From positions 1 to 64,000 of the forward strand of contig NZ_JASBRN010000074.1 of assembly GCF_030149505.1 (NCBI RefSeq): a DNA stretch of 64,000 nucleotides, read 5' to 3'. Source of the DNA: Nocardioides sp. (GTDB lineage Bacteria; Actinomycetota; Actinomycetes; Propionibacteriales; Nocardioidaceae). The position numbers and the translations under genes were made by a program. Positions 18,467 to 27,702 of the stretch are shown one piece after another. The notes below the pieces were generated by a model. The model made no database searches. It worked only from the letters and a program-made list of their open reading frames with translations, and was not told the origin of the DNA. Every line of letters begins with the position of its first letter. Positions within the stretch are counted from its first letter, which is position 1.

Positions 18467-21141
18467 GGGTCCTCCTCGGACGTCAGGAGCCGCCAGACCC
18501 GGTCGCGGCTCATCGGGAGCTCGCGGGGGCGGCGGCCGGTGGCGTCGCGGACGGCGTTGGCCACGGCGGGGGCGACGGGGTTGTAGGGGGCCTCGCTCAT
18601 CGACTTCGCGCCGAGCGGCCCGACCGGGTCGACGGTGTCGGCGAAGAGCACCTCGGTGTGCGGCACCTGCCCGATCTGGGGCACGCGGTAGTCGCGGAAC
18701 GTGCGGGTCGTAACCACACCGTCCTCGAGCCGCACCTCCTCCTGCAGTGCGGACCCGAAGCCCTGGGCCACACCGCCCTCGACCTGGCCGCGCAGCTGCT
18801 CGGGGTTGAGCACGACCCCGGCGTCGGCGGCGTGCACGCTGCGCAGCACCCGCACCTCGCCGGTCGGCGGGTGCACCGCCACCCGGACGCCGTGCACATT
18901 GAAGGCCACCGAGCGCGGGGTGCCGTGGTGCTCGCCGGTGCCGACCAGCGGGCGCCGGGTCTCCCCGGCGTCGAGGCGACGGGCGAGGTCCTGCGCCGCG
19001 GCGTGGACCGCTCCGCCCGCGACGACGGACCCGGTGGAGCCGTAGGCCCCGGTGTCGTACGCCGCTGCGTCGGTGTCGCCGCCGCGGACCCGGATCCGGG
19101 CCGGGTCGACGCGGTCCCCGAGGGCCGTGGCGACCAGCTGCACGTGGACCGTGGCGGACCCGTTGCCGAACTCCGCGCTCCCGACCCCGACCTCGACCGA
19201 CCCGTCCTCGGTCAGCGTCACGGTGGCGGTGCTGTGGTGCCCGCGCGGCGGGATGGTCGCGATCATGGCGGCGGCCAGCCCCTCGCCGACCAGCCACCCC
19301 GGACCCGGCGGCCCGTCCTCGGTGGCGGCCAGCGCCCGCTCGACGAGGTCCAGGCACTGGGGCAGCCCGTCGGTGGCGTGCACGATGTCGTCGACGGCCG
19401 GTCCGTTGACGACCAGCTCGTCGCCGGGCACGACCGCGTTGCGGCGCCTGATCTCCGCGGCGCTGAGGCCGACCTCGCGGGCCAGGTCGTCCAGCGCGGA
19501 CTCGATCGCGAAGATCACCTGTCCCAGGCCGTAGCCGCGGAACGCCCCGGCCGGGACGGTGTGGGTGTACACCGCCTCGGCGTCGACGCGCTTGTTGGCG
19601 CAGCGGTAGAGCGCGACCGACTCGTGGCAGCCGTGGAAGAGGACGCCGACGGCGTGGTTGCCGTAGGCGCCGGTGTCGCTGAGCACGTCGAGCCGCATCG
19701 CGGTCAGCACCCCGTCGTCGTCGGCCCCGAGCTCCACCTCGACCCGGAACGGGTGCCGACCCGGCACCAGCGTGAACTGCTGCTCCCGGGTCAGCTCCCA
19801 CTGCACCGGCCGGTGCACGCCGCGCTCGGCCAACCGGAGCACCGCCAGCGCCACGAGGTCCTCGACGAGCATCTCCTGCTTGCCGCCGAAGCCGCCGCCG
19901 ACCCGACCGGTCGTCACCCGCACCTGCGACGGCTCCAGCTCGAGCACGTGCGCGAGCTCGTCGCGCACCAGGAACGGCACCTGGCTCGACGAGCGCACCA
20001 CCAGCCGCCCACCCTCGGCCAGCGGCGCGTCCAGCCAGGCCCGCGCCGCATGGGTCTCCATCGCGGCCTGGTTGACCCGGGCCGTGCGCCAGGTCCCGTG
20101 CACGCGGTGGGTGGCGGCCGCGAGCCCAGCGGCTACGTCGCCGACCTCGCCGTGCGTCTGGGCGACCACGTTGCGACCCGGCTCGCTGATGCGGGACGTG
20201 ACGGGGTCCTTCTCCCCGTGCACGAGCGGTGCACCGGCCGCGCGGGCGGACTCGGGGTCGTGGACGGCCGGCCTGACGTCGTACTCCACGTGGAGGAGGC
20301 GGAGAGCGGCCTCGGCGATGGCGGGGGAGTCGGCGACCACGGCGGCCACGCGCTGCCCGGCGAAGCGGACCACGTCGTCGAGGACGCGGGTGTCGTCGGG
20401 GTCGTCGAGCCGGCTGTCGTGGCGCGCGGTCGAGAACAGCACACCGGGGTCGTCGCGATGGGTCAGCACCAGGTGCACCCCGGGCAGCGCCTCCGCCGCC
20501 GCGGTGTCGATGCGCGTGATCGCCGCGTGGCTGTGCGGGCTCTGCAGCACGGCGAGGTGCAGCGTCTCGGTGGCGGGGTCGTCGGCGGGCAGGTCGAGCG
20601 TGTACGCCGCCCGGCCGGTCACCACGTCGACCGCGGCCGGCGGGCGGGTCGACTCCCCGATGGCCGTCTCCGGTGGTCTCGACGCCCGCTCGTCGCTGGC
20701 GCTCCTCGCTGCTCGACCACCTGGGGCGACCTCGGCCGACTGCTGGGCGATCGCGTCGCGGATGCTGCGGTACCCGGTGCAGCGGCACAGGTTGCCCTTG
20801 AGGTCGCGATCGCTGCAGGCACCTGTGGAGGCCGTGACCACGAAACCGGCGGTGCAGAAGCCGCACTGGAAGCCCTGCGCCTCGAGGAAGGCCCGTTGGG
20901 TGGGGTGCAGGTCGTCCGGGGAGCCGAGCCCGGCGAGCGTGGTGACCTCGGCGTCGGCAGCGCGGACCGCGGGCACCAGGCAGGACTGCCGCGGCTGCCC
21001 ATCGACGAGCACGGTGCAGGCGCCGCAGTCGCCGGCGTCGCAGCCCTTCTTCACGTCCAGGTGGCCGGCGGCGCGCAGGTAGGTACGCAGGCACTGACCG
21101 GGGGCCGGCGGAGTGTCGGTGGGGGAGCCGTTGACGATCAT
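18451..21141 (-). CDS. Xanthine dehydrogenase, fused 2Fe-2S and molybdopterin subunits
   Basis: This 896-residue protein joins the [2Fe-2S] subunit (CDAGDCGACTVLVDGQPRQS; QCGFCTAGF; NLCRCTGYRSIRDA) to the molybdenum cofactor subunit (GRVGGGFGGKQE, GAFRGYGLGQ, QVEGGVAQGFGSAL, and GAKSMSEAP with the catalytic Glu). It oxidises xanthine, and probably hypoxanthine, to urate. The two parts are usually separate genes or an XdhA-XdhB pair. The linker contains an in-frame palindromic repeat (20672-20721) that encodes RAARSASDERASRPP. The start ATG at 21141 overlaps the FAD-subunit stop (ATGA). Confidence 0.9.
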   Translation of the reverse strand: MIVNGSPTDTPPAPGQCLRTYLRAAGHLDVKKGCDAGDCGACTVLVDGQPRQSCLVPAVRAADAEVTTLAGLGSPDDLHPTQRAFLEAQGFQCGFCTAGFVVTASTGACSDRDLKGNLCRCTGYRSIRDAIAQQSAEVAPGGRAARSASDERASRPPETAIGESTRPPAAVDVVTGRAAYTLDLPADDPATETLHLAVLQSPHSHAAITRIDTAAAEALPGVHLVLTHRDDPGVLFSTARHDSRLDDPDDTRVLDDVVRFAGQRVAAVVADSPAIAEAALRLLHVEYDVRPAVHDPESARAAGAPLVHGEKDPVTSRISEPGRNVVAQTHGEVGDVAAGLAAATHRVHGTWRTARVNQAAMETHAARAWLDAPLAEGGRLVVRSSSQVPFLVRDELAHVLELEPSQVRVTTGRVGGGFGGKQEMLVEDLVALAVLRLAERGVHRPVQWELTREQQFTLVPGRHPFRVEVELGADDDGVLTAMRLDVLSDTGAYGNHAVGVLFHGCHESVALYRCANKRVDAEAVYTHTVPAGAFRGYGLGQVIFAIESALDDLAREVGLSAAEIRRRNAVVPGDELVVNGPAVDDIVHATDGLPQCLDLVERALAATEDGPPGPGWLVGEGLAAAMIATIPPRGHHSTATVTLTEDGSVEVGVGSAEFGNGSATVHVQLVATALGDRVDPARIRVRGGDTDAAAYDTGAYGSTGSVVAGGAVHAAAQDLARRLDAGETRRPLVGTGEHHGTPRSVAFNVHGVRVAVHPPTGEVRVLRSVHAADAGVVLNPEQLRGQVEGGVAQGFGSALQEEVRLEDGVVTTRTFRDYRVPQIGQVPHTEVLFADTVDPVGPLGAKSMSEAPYNPVAPAVANAVRDATGRRPRELPMSRDRVWRLLTSEEDPCPIP
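20672..20721. repeat. Family B palindromic repeat inside the xanthine dehydrogenase gene
   Basis: GGTGGTCTCGA at the left end and TCGACCACC at the right end are inverted repeats around the family B core CGTCGCTGGCGCTCCTCG. The element lies within the reading frame, between the iron-sulfur and molybdopterin domains, and is translated as an Arg/Ala/Ser-rich linker without disrupting either domain. Confidence 0.75.
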
Positions 21142-21887
21142 CCGAGCTCCTCGCGGACCTCGGCGAGGCAGCGGGCGGTCTGTGCCACCCGCCAGTCGCG
21201 CGCACCGTGGGCGTCCTCGTGCCAGCAGTCGATCGCCTCGACGCCCTGACCGTCGGCGAGCACGACCGGTCGGGTGGTGGAGCCGGTGACGGTGACCCGG
21301 ACGCCGTCGGCCGTGCGCAGCCCGATGACGACTCCGGCGGAGCGGCCGAGGTCGGCCAGCGAGAAGCGGCGGTGGGCGACGGGCGCGGCCAGGGACGCGG
21401 CGGGGACGTCGAAGCAGCGCACGACCTCGCCGGAGGTGAGCGACGTGGCCGCGTTGCCGACCACGAGGTCCGCGACGGCGACGAGCCGCTCGTCGCCGTC
21501 GGGGGTCCACACGACGGCCGTCGCGTCGAGCCCGGCCAGCAGCGAGGTCATCGCGCCGGCCGGCAGCCCGAGGCAGACGTTGCCGCCGACGGTGGCGACC
21601 GCCTGCACCTTGGGAGACATCAGCAGTGCGTCGGCGCACCACGCGAAGAGGCCGCCGCGCTCACGCAGCACCGCGACCGGACAGGTCGCGGCGATCCGCA
21701 GCGAGCCGTCGGGCAGCTGCTCGAGGTCCGGCCAGCCCAGCGTGGTGAGGTCGACGAGGCCGGTGGTGGCCGGCTGCGGCTCGGAGAAGAGCCAGGTGCC
21801 GCCGGCGAGCAGGGTCTCGCCGACACCGAGGAGCAGGTCCTCGCGCCGGCGCGCGAGCCGGTGGGAGGAGACGGTCGTGAGGTCCAT
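21138..21887 (-). CDS. Xanthine dehydrogenase FAD-binding subunit
   Basis: A 249-residue FAD subunit of the xanthine dehydrogenase/CO dehydrogenase medium-subunit family. ETLLAGGTWLFSEP and VATVGGNVCLGLPAG are the flavin-binding segments, and LVDLTTLGWPDL is the conserved early strand. It passes electrons from the molybdenum/iron-sulfur protein to the final acceptor. ATGA overlaps at both ends (with the regulator upstream at 21887 and the fused subunit downstream at 21138) show tight coupling. It is somewhat shorter than usual (about 280-300), lacking part of the C-terminal domain. Confidence 0.85.
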   Translation of the reverse strand: MDLTTVSSHRLARRREDLLLGVGETLLAGGTWLFSEPQPATTGLVDLTTLGWPDLEQLPDGSLRIAATCPVAVLRERGGLFAWCADALLMSPKVQAVATVGGNVCLGLPAGAMTSLLAGLDATAVVWTPDGDERLVAVADLVVGNAATSLTSGEVVRCFDVPAASLAAPVAHRRFSLADLGRSAGVVIGLRTADGVRVTVTGSTTRPVVLADGQGVEAIDCWHEDAHGARDWRVAQTARCLAEVREELG

Positions 21888-22741
21888 CAGCCGCCCTCCA
21901 CCTCGGCCATCCGCTCGTAGGCGCGGCTGATCGCGCGGACCCGCTGCTGCGCGGGGTCGCCGAGGGTGGCCAGCACCCCGTCGGCCAGCACGCTGACCAG
22001 GCTCATCGCCGCGGCGTAGGAGTCGAAGGCCAGCGCGCTGGAGACCGGGCACTCCAGCCACAGCGTGGCCGTGCGGGCGTGCTCGATCGCGGTGGGGTCC
22101 GCGACCAGCACCACGTCGGCCCCGCTGGCCGCGGCCTCGCGCAGCACGTCGCCGAAGCCGGCCGGGCGGCGCCGGAAGCCGACCACGACCACGGCGTCCC
22201 CGGGCCCCACGTCGGCGAGCTCCTCGCCGACGACCTGACCGGGCAGCGGCGCGAGCCGCACGTCGCCGCGGGCGTGGGCCAGCTGCTGGCGCAGGTGCAG
22301 CGCCACGGGGTGGCTGTTGCGCCAGCCCACGACGGTCACCCGTCGGGCGGCGGCCAGCAGCGCGACGACCTGCGGGACGACGGGGTGCTCGACCGCGTGG
22401 CGTACGACCTCGGCCTCGCGGGCCAGGTGCGTGGGCAGGTCGCCCCAGCCACCGCCGTCGCGGCTACGGGGCTCACCGGTGGAGGTGCGCAGGGTGCGCA
22501 GGTGCTCGCGGACCTCGTCGAAGTCGGCGAAGCCCAACGACCGGAAGAGCCTGCTCATCGTCGCCTTGGAGACCCCGGCCAGCTGGGCGAGCTCGGCCGC
22601 GCGGTAGGTCGCGAGGTCGTCGAGGTGCTCGAGCAGGGTCGCGGCGGCCTTGCGCTCCTGGGGGGAGAGGTCCATCCGGGTGGCGGCGATCCGCTCCTCG
22701 ATGCGCAGCTCGGTCATGTCGGGCGAGGTCGGGACGCTCAT
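21887..22741 (-). CDS. RpiR-family transcriptional regulator
   Basis: A 284-residue regulator with an N-terminal RpiR helix-turn-helix (LSPQERKAAATLLEHLDDL, then AAELAQLAGVSKATMSRLFR) and a C-terminal SIS domain (VTVVGWRNSHPVALHLRQQL ... GDAVVVVGFRRR). SIS domains sense sugar phosphates or other small metabolites. Its place in the middle of a purine-degradation operon makes it the likely local regulator. TGAAAC half-sites around the uraD and importer promoters are candidate targets. The ATG at 22741 overlaps the allantoate amidohydrolase stop. Confidence 0.85.
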   Translation of the reverse strand: MSVPTSPDMTELRIEERIAATRMDLSPQERKAAATLLEHLDDLATYRAAELAQLAGVSKATMSRLFRSLGFADFDEVREHLRTLRTSTGEPRSRDGGGWGDLPTHLAREAEVVRHAVEHPVVPQVVALLAAARRVTVVGWRNSHPVALHLRQQLAHARGDVRLAPLPGQVVGEELADVGPGDAVVVVGFRRRPAGFGDVLREAAASGADVVLVADPTAIEHARTATLWLECPVSSALAFDSYAAAMSLVSVLADGVLATLGDPAQQRVRAISRAYERMAEVEGG

Positions 22742-24024
22742 GCCGGGCTCGATCGCAGGTCGCGGGCGGCGTACGTCGCGGCGGTGGCGCGCACGGCGGC
22801 CTCGAACGCGTCCAGGCCGACCTCGACGTCCTCGAGCAGCACCGCCTCGTCGGGGTGGTGGCTGATGCCGTCGTGGCAGCGCAGGAAGAGCATGCCGATG
22901 TCGGTGATCCGCGCCATCGCCATGGCGTCGTGCCCGGCGCGGCTCCACAGGCCCAGCGGGTCCTGCTGTCCCGTGGACCCGATGCCGGCGACGACGGCGT
23001 CGGTGAGCCACGGCGCGCACGGGGCGGCGGGGGCGCGGTGCCGCTCCTGGGCCTCGAAGCGCAGCCCGCGGGCCTCGCACATCTCCTCGAGCCGCCGCTC
23101 CATCCGCGCCCACATCGCGTCGCGCGCCTCGTCGGTGGCCGCGCGCAGGTCGAGGCTGAGGTCGGCGCGACCGGGGATCACGTTGACCGCGCCCGGCTGC
23201 ACCTCGATGCGGCCGACGGTCGCGATGCAGCCGTCGTGCTCGTCGGCGTCCCCGGACGCGCGCGCCATCCGCTCGATCTCGGTGATCACCTCGGCGGCGC
23301 CGACGAGGGCGTCGCGACGGCGGGCGTACGGCGTGCCGCCGGCGTGCCGGGCCTCGCCCACCACCGAGAGGCGGAACCGCCGTGCCCCCGCGATCGTCGT
23401 GACGTAGCCCAGCGGCTCGTCGCGGGCCTCGAGGTAGGGGCCCTGCTCGATGTGTGCCTCGAGGTAGCCGACGAGCTCGTGCGGCTGCCGCGCCGCCTCG
23501 TGGACCCGGCGTGGGTCGAGACCGAAGTCGAGGAACGCCTGGTGCAGCGTCACCCCGTCGCGGTCGCGCAGGTCCCACCAGTCCTCGAGCCAGTGCCCGG
23601 CGACGGCCTGGGAGCCGAGCAGCGCGGTGCCGAAGCGCGAGCCCTCCTCGTCGCTGAAGCCGATCAGCTCCAGGGCGAAGGGGAGCTCGACGTCGTGCAG
23701 CCGCTGGGCCACGGCGATCGCCATGACGACCCCCAGCATCCCGTCGTAGGAGCCGGCGTCGGGGACGGTGTCGAGGTGGGAGCCGAGGAGCAGCGCGGGC
23801 AGTCCGGGTTCGCGGCCCTCGCGTCGGCCGCACACGTTGCCGGCGGCGTCGACCCAGGTGCGCAGACCGGCGTCGGCCATCCAGCCGGCGACCACCTCGT
23901 TGGCCTGGGCGTGCTGGCGGGTCAGGTGGGTGCGCTCGAGGTGGACCGGGTGGGCGGAGTAGCGGGCGAGCTCGTGGCAGCGGTCCAGCACCAGGGCCGC
24001 GTCGCTGGAGGTCCCGCCGCTCAC
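22738..24024 (-). CDS. allC: Allantoate amidohydrolase
   Basis: A 428-residue M20-family amidohydrolase of the AllC/ureidopropionase group. Metal and active-site blocks are GSHLDTVPDAGSYDG (His, Asp), GFSDEEGSRFG (Glu-Glu), EAHIEQGPYLE, GEARHAGGTPY and the late CHDGISHHPDEAV (His). It hydrolyses allantoate to ureidoglycine, CO2 and ammonia, feeding the aminotransferase encoded directly upstream. The GTG start overlaps the upstream stop by four bases. The allantoinase and aminotransferase neighbours favour allantoate over N-carbamoyl amino acids as substrate. Confidence 0.9.
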   Translation of the reverse strand: MSGGTSSDAALVLDRCHELARYSAHPVHLERTHLTRQHAQANEVVAGWMADAGLRTWVDAAGNVCGRREGREPGLPALLLGSHLDTVPDAGSYDGMLGVVMAIAVAQRLHDVELPFALELIGFSDEEGSRFGTALLGSQAVAGHWLEDWWDLRDRDGVTLHQAFLDFGLDPRRVHEAARQPHELVGYLEAHIEQGPYLEARDEPLGYVTTIAGARRFRLSVVGEARHAGGTPYARRRDALVGAAEVITEIERMARASGDADEHDGCIATVGRIEVQPGAVNVIPGRADLSLDLRAATDEARDAMWARMERRLEEMCEARGLRFEAQERHRAPAAPCAPWLTDAVVAGIGSTGQQDPLGLWSRAGHDAMAMARITDIGMLFLRCHDGISHHPDEAVLLEDVEVGLDAFEAAVRATAATYAARDLRSSPA

Positions 24025-25244
24025 GCGTAGACCTCCGACGCAGCGCCCGTGCCGCCACCGGCGGTGACCGGCACGCCCGCGGCGCGCAGCACCGCCTCGA
24101 GCGCGGCGAGGGTGGCGAGCACGGCGTCGCGGCGGGCGTTCCAGCCCATCGTGCCGATCCGCCAGACCCTGCCGTGCAAAGGGCCGAAGGAGGTGCCGAT
24201 CTCGATGCCGAAGTCCTCCAGCATCGCCGCGCGGGCTGCGTCCCCGTCGACGCCGTCGGGGATGTGCACGGCCACGACGTTGGTCATCTTGTGCTCGACG
24301 TCGCCGAAGACCTCCAGGCCCAGGCCGCGCACGCCCTCGAGCATCGCGGTGCCGTGCAGCCGGTGCCGCTCGATCGCCTGGTCCAGGCCCTCCTCGAGCA
24401 GCACCTGCGCGCAGGCGCGGGCGCCGTAGAGCATCGTCGTGGCCTCGGTGTGGTGGTTGAGCCGGCGCGGGCCCCAGTAGTCCATGATCTGCGCGAGGTC
24501 GAGGTAGTTCGATGCGATCCGGGTGCCGCGCGGCCGGTCGTCGTCGGTGCGCAGCCCGGCCTCGACGTGCTTGCGGCCCTCGATCACCTCCACCGCGCGC
24601 GGCCCGATGGTGATCGGGGCGGATCCGGACGGCCCGCCGAGGCACTTCTGCAGCCCGGCGCTGGCCACGTCGATGCCCCAGGCGTCGGTCTCGAACGGGT
24701 TGCCCCCGAGGCTGGCGGTGGCATCGACGTAGAGCAGCACCCCCTCGCGGCGGCAGATCTCCCCGATGCCCGCGAGCGGCTGGCACATGGTGGTCGAGGT
24801 GTCGCCCTGCACGGCCGCGACCAGGCGCGGTCGCACCCGGCGTACGGCGTCCTCGACCGTCTCGTCGGGCACGACCTCGCCCCACGGCACCTCGACGGTG
24901 TGCACCTCCGCGCCGCAGCGCTCGGCGATCTCGACCAGCAGGTGGCCGAAGCGTCCGAAGACCGGTACGAGCACCCGGTCGCCCGGCTCGAGCAGGCTGA
25001 CCAGCGCGGCCTCGATGCCGGCGCGGGAGGTGCCGTCGACGAGCAGCGTGTGCTCGTTGTCGGTGCGGAAGACCTTGCGGTAGAGCGCCATCGTCTCGTT
25101 CATCGCCGCGGTCATCGACGGGTCGAACTGGCCGACCAGCTGCATCGACATCGCCTGCAGCACCCGGGGGTGGGCGTTGATCGGGCCGGGGCCCATCAGC
25201 AGCCGCGGCGGCATCGGTGGGCTCAGACGTGGTGGTGTGGGCAT
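24021..25244 (-). CDS. pucG: (S)-ureidoglycine-glyoxylate aminotransferase
   Basis: A 407-residue class V PLP aminotransferase of the alanine/serine-glyoxylate group. LLMGPGPINAHPRVLQAMSM and VGQFDPSMTAAMNETMALYR open the family fold, and GLQKCLGGPSGSAPITIG contains the PLP lysine. Among PucG enzymes the reaction is ureidoglycine plus glyoxylate to oxalurate plus glycine; position between allantoate amidohydrolase and allantoinase supports that assignment over a general serine/alanine-glyoxylate enzyme. It overlaps allB by 22 bp. The start ATG gives a short Pro-rich lead. Confidence 0.88.
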   Translation of the reverse strand: MPTPPRLSPPMPPRLLMGPGPINAHPRVLQAMSMQLVGQFDPSMTAAMNETMALYRKVFRTDNEHTLLVDGTSRAGIEAALVSLLEPGDRVLVPVFGRFGHLLVEIAERCGAEVHTVEVPWGEVVPDETVEDAVRRVRPRLVAAVQGDTSTTMCQPLAGIGEICRREGVLLYVDATASLGGNPFETDAWGIDVASAGLQKCLGGPSGSAPITIGPRAVEVIEGRKHVEAGLRTDDDRPRGTRIASNYLDLAQIMDYWGPRRLNHHTEATTMLYGARACAQVLLEEGLDQAIERHRLHGTAMLEGVRGLGLEVFGDVEHKMTNVVAVHIPDGVDGDAARAAMLEDFGIEIGTSFGPLHGRVWRIGTMGWNARRDAVLATLAALEAVLRAAGVPVTAGGGTGAASEVYA

Positions 25245-26569
25245 GCTGCTGCCTCCCGAGTGAGCAGACGGCCGGCGGTCGGCTCCTCGCCGCGCAGCCA
25301 GGTGTGGGTGACCGAGCCGGCGAGCCGGCGGCCGTCGTAGGCGCTGATCGGGTGCCGGTGGGCGAGGTCGGCGGCGCGCACGTCGAGGGGTGCGGCGGTG
25401 TCGAGGACGGTGAGGTCGGCATCGGCACCGACCGCGATCCGACCCTTGTGCGCCAGCCCGACGAGGTCGGCTGTGGCGGTGGCCATCCACCGGCTGACCT
25501 GCTCGAGGCCGATGCCGCGGGCGGCGGCCTCGTCGGCGACGGCCGTGAAGCCGACCTGGAGCCCCGAGATGCCACCCCAGGCCTGCTGCAGGTCGCCGTC
25601 ACCGCGCCCCTTCTCCTCCGGGGTGGAGGGGGAGTGGTCGGAGACGACGCAGTCGATGACGCCCTCGACCAGCGCGTCCCACAGGGCGTCGCGGTTGCCG
25701 CGGTCGCGGATCGGCGGGCAGCACTTGAACTGCGGGGCGGCGTCGGGCAGGTCCTCGGCGCTGAAGCAGAGGTAGTGCGGGCAGGTCTCGACGGTCACGG
25801 GCAGGCCCTCGGCGCGGGCGTCGGCGAGCAGGTCGAGGGCGCGGGCGCTGGAGAGGTGCAGCACGTGCACGCGGCATCCGGTCGCGCGGGCACCGTCGAG
25901 CAGCCGGCGGATCGCGTCGGTCTCGGCGTGGTCGGGGCGGGAGAGCAGGAAGTCGGCGTACGCGCGGCTCGGCGGGTGGGGCGCCTCGTCGAGCACCCGG
26001 GCGTCCTCGGCGTGCACGATCGTCAGCCCGTCGAAGCCGGCGATCTCGGCCAACGCGGCGTCGAGCTCGTCGGGGCTCAGGGGCGGGAACTCGTCGACGC
26101 CCGACGGGGCGAGGAAGCACTTGAACCCGAAGACACCGGCCTCCCACAGCGGCCGCAGGTCGGCGAGGTTGCCGGGCACGGCGCCGCCCCAGAAGCCCAC
26201 GTCCACGCGCGCCTTCTCGGCCGCCACCTGCTGCTTGAGGCGGAGGTGGTCGACGGTGGTGGTGGGCGGGACGGAGTTCAGTGGCATGTCGACGATCGTG
26301 GTGACGCCGCCGCGGGCGGCGGCCGTCGTCGCCGTCGCGAACCCCTCCCACTCGGTGCGACCGGGCTCGTTGACGTGCACGTGGGTGTCGACGACACCGG
26401 GCAGCAGTCGGGCGGTGTCGGGCAGGTCCACCGCGTCGGGGGCGTCGCGCCCGTCGTCGTACGCCGCCACCTCGGTGATCCGGCCGTCGGCGACGCGCAC
26501 CGTGGCGGGACGGAGGGCACCGTCGACCAGGACGTGGCGGGCGCGCACGGCCGTGAGGGACCGCGCCAC
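25223..26569 (-). CDS. allB: Allantoinase
   Basis: A 448-residue amidohydrolase opening the hydantoin ring of allantoin to allantoate. Metal sites are DTHVHVNEPGRTEWEGF (HxH), GFKCFLAPSG (carboxylated Lys), VHAED, VLHLSSA and SDHSPST (Asp). The NEPGRTEWEGF extension is typical of allantoinases and unlike dihydroorotases or hydantoinases. It starts with GTG, 2 bp after the urate oxidase stop. The N-terminal beta domain (VRARHVLVDGALRPATVRVA) is complete. Confidence 0.92.
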   Translation of the reverse strand: MARSLTAVRARHVLVDGALRPATVRVADGRITEVAAYDDGRDAPDAVDLPDTARLLPGVVDTHVHVNEPGRTEWEGFATATTAAARGGVTTIVDMPLNSVPPTTTVDHLRLKQQVAAEKARVDVGFWGGAVPGNLADLRPLWEAGVFGFKCFLAPSGVDEFPPLSPDELDAALAEIAGFDGLTIVHAEDARVLDEAPHPPSRAYADFLLSRPDHAETDAIRRLLDGARATGCRVHVLHLSSARALDLLADARAEGLPVTVETCPHYLCFSAEDLPDAAPQFKCCPPIRDRGNRDALWDALVEGVIDCVVSDHSPSTPEEKGRGDGDLQQAWGGISGLQVGFTAVADEAAARGIGLEQVSRWMATATADLVGLAHKGRIAVGADADLTVLDTAAPLDVRAADLAHRHPISAYDGRRLAGSVTHTWLRGEEPTAGRLLTREAAACPHHHV

Positions 26570-26571
26570 GC

Positions 26572-27402
26572 TCAGTCCTCCCTCATGACCCTGGCCTGGA
26601 TAAGACCGTAGGGCCGGTCCGCGGCGAAGAAGACCTCACCGGGGTTGTCGAGGCCGAAGGGCTCGAGGTCGACGAGGAAGTGGTGCTTGTTGGGGCAGCT
26701 GAGGTCGATCGAGGTGACCGCGTCGTGGGTCTCGAGGACCGCGCGGCCCATCGCGTAGATCGTCTGCTGCAGCGCGAGGCTGTGGTGGCCGGCGAAGGTG
26801 TCGAGCAGGGTGCTGGTGATGCTCGCGTGGAGGGCGTCCCAGTCGTGGTCGGTGCCGTTGTAGGTCCAGGTCGCGGTGAGGCTGGTGGCGAGGATGCGGT
26901 CGTCGGTCTCGACCAGGGTGGTGTAGCGGTCGCGCGGGAAGCCGTGGAACTCGGAGTCGGTGGACTTCAGGATCGTGCAGTCGCTGACCCCGGCGGTGAC
27001 GCTGGTGCCGTCCGCGCCCCGCTCGACGCGGGCCGTGCGGGTGCTGGTGCCGTCGCGGAGGAACGCGTGGTCACCGAGGCGCCCCCAGGTGTGGGACAAC
27101 GCGGTCATCTCCGCGCCCGTGACCTGGTCGAAGCCGTCGACGAAGTGGTCGGCCAGCCGCAGCATGAAGGCCTCGGGGGAGTCGATGCCGTCGCGGGCGA
27201 AGGCGTAGACGGTGTTCTTCTGGGTGTCGGTGGCGACGACCAGGCTGTTGTCGCCGTCGAGGTGGCAGGCCTCGAAGTCACCGCGCAGCTGGGTGGTGAC
27301 GGTGAGGTCCTCGACGGTGTGCGCGTCCTGGTCGCGGTTGACCCGGACCAGGCGGCACTCCGCCTTGCCGTACTGGTTGGGCCCGAGCACGATCCGGCTC
27401 AT
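26572..27402 (-). CDS. pucL: Urate oxidase (uricase)
   Basis: A 276-residue cofactor-free uricase oxidising urate to 5-hydroxyisourate. Characteristic blocks are LGPNQYGKAECRLVRV, VVATDTQKNTVYAFAR with the catalytic Thr, LKSTDSEFHGFPRDRYTTL (substrate-binding Phe/Arg region) and SCPNKHHFLVDLEPFG. There is no peroxisomal-type tail. Its length suits a stand-alone uricase without the OHCU decarboxylase fusion found in Bacillus PucL, and here uraD is separate. It lies 4 bp downstream of uraH. Confidence 0.94.
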   Translation of the reverse strand: MSRIVLGPNQYGKAECRLVRVNRDQDAHTVEDLTVTTQLRGDFEACHLDGDNSLVVATDTQKNTVYAFARDGIDSPEAFMLRLADHFVDGFDQVTGAEMTALSHTWGRLGDHAFLRDGTSTRTARVERGADGTSVTAGVSDCTILKSTDSEFHGFPRDRYTTLVETDDRILATSLTATWTYNGTDHDWDALHASITSTLLDTFAGHHSLALQQTIYAMGRAVLETHDAVTSIDLSCPNKHHFLVDLEPFGLDNPGEVFFAADRPYGLIQARVMRED

Positions 27403-27405
27403 CTC

Positions 27406-27702
27406 TCAGCTCCCGCGGTAGGTCGAGTAGGCGAACGGGCTCAGCAGCAGCGGCACGTGGTGGTGCGGGCGCGCGGCGTCGGCGACGAAGGTGAGGACGA
27501 CCTCGGGGAAGAAGTCGCTGATCGCCGCGGTCTCGAAGCGCAGCGTCGTCGCCCCCTCGACCTCGGTCGCGAACCTGGCGCGGCCGTCTGCGTCGGTGAC
27601 CTGCTCCTCGGTGGCGCCGGTGAGTGTGCGCAGGGTGACGGTGACGCCGGCCGCGGGCTCGCCCCGGCCGGTGTCGAGCACGTGGGTGGACAGGCTGCTC
27701 AT
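27406..27702 (-). CDS. uraH: 5-hydroxyisourate hydrolase
   Basis: A 98-residue transthyretin-like enzyme hydrolysing 5-hydroxyisourate to OHCU. It has the family hallmarks LSTHVLDTGRGEPAAG at the N-terminus (active-site His), the internal RFETAAISDFFPEVVLTF, HHHVPLLLSPFAYSTY, and the diagnostic C-terminal tetrapeptide YRGS. The ATG overlaps the uraD stop by four bases (27699-27702). Confidence 0.95.
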   Translation of the reverse strand: MSSLSTHVLDTGRGEPAAGVTVTLRTLTGATEEQVTDADGRARFATEVEGATTLRFETAAISDFFPEVVLTFVADAARPHHHVPLLLSPFAYSTYRGS

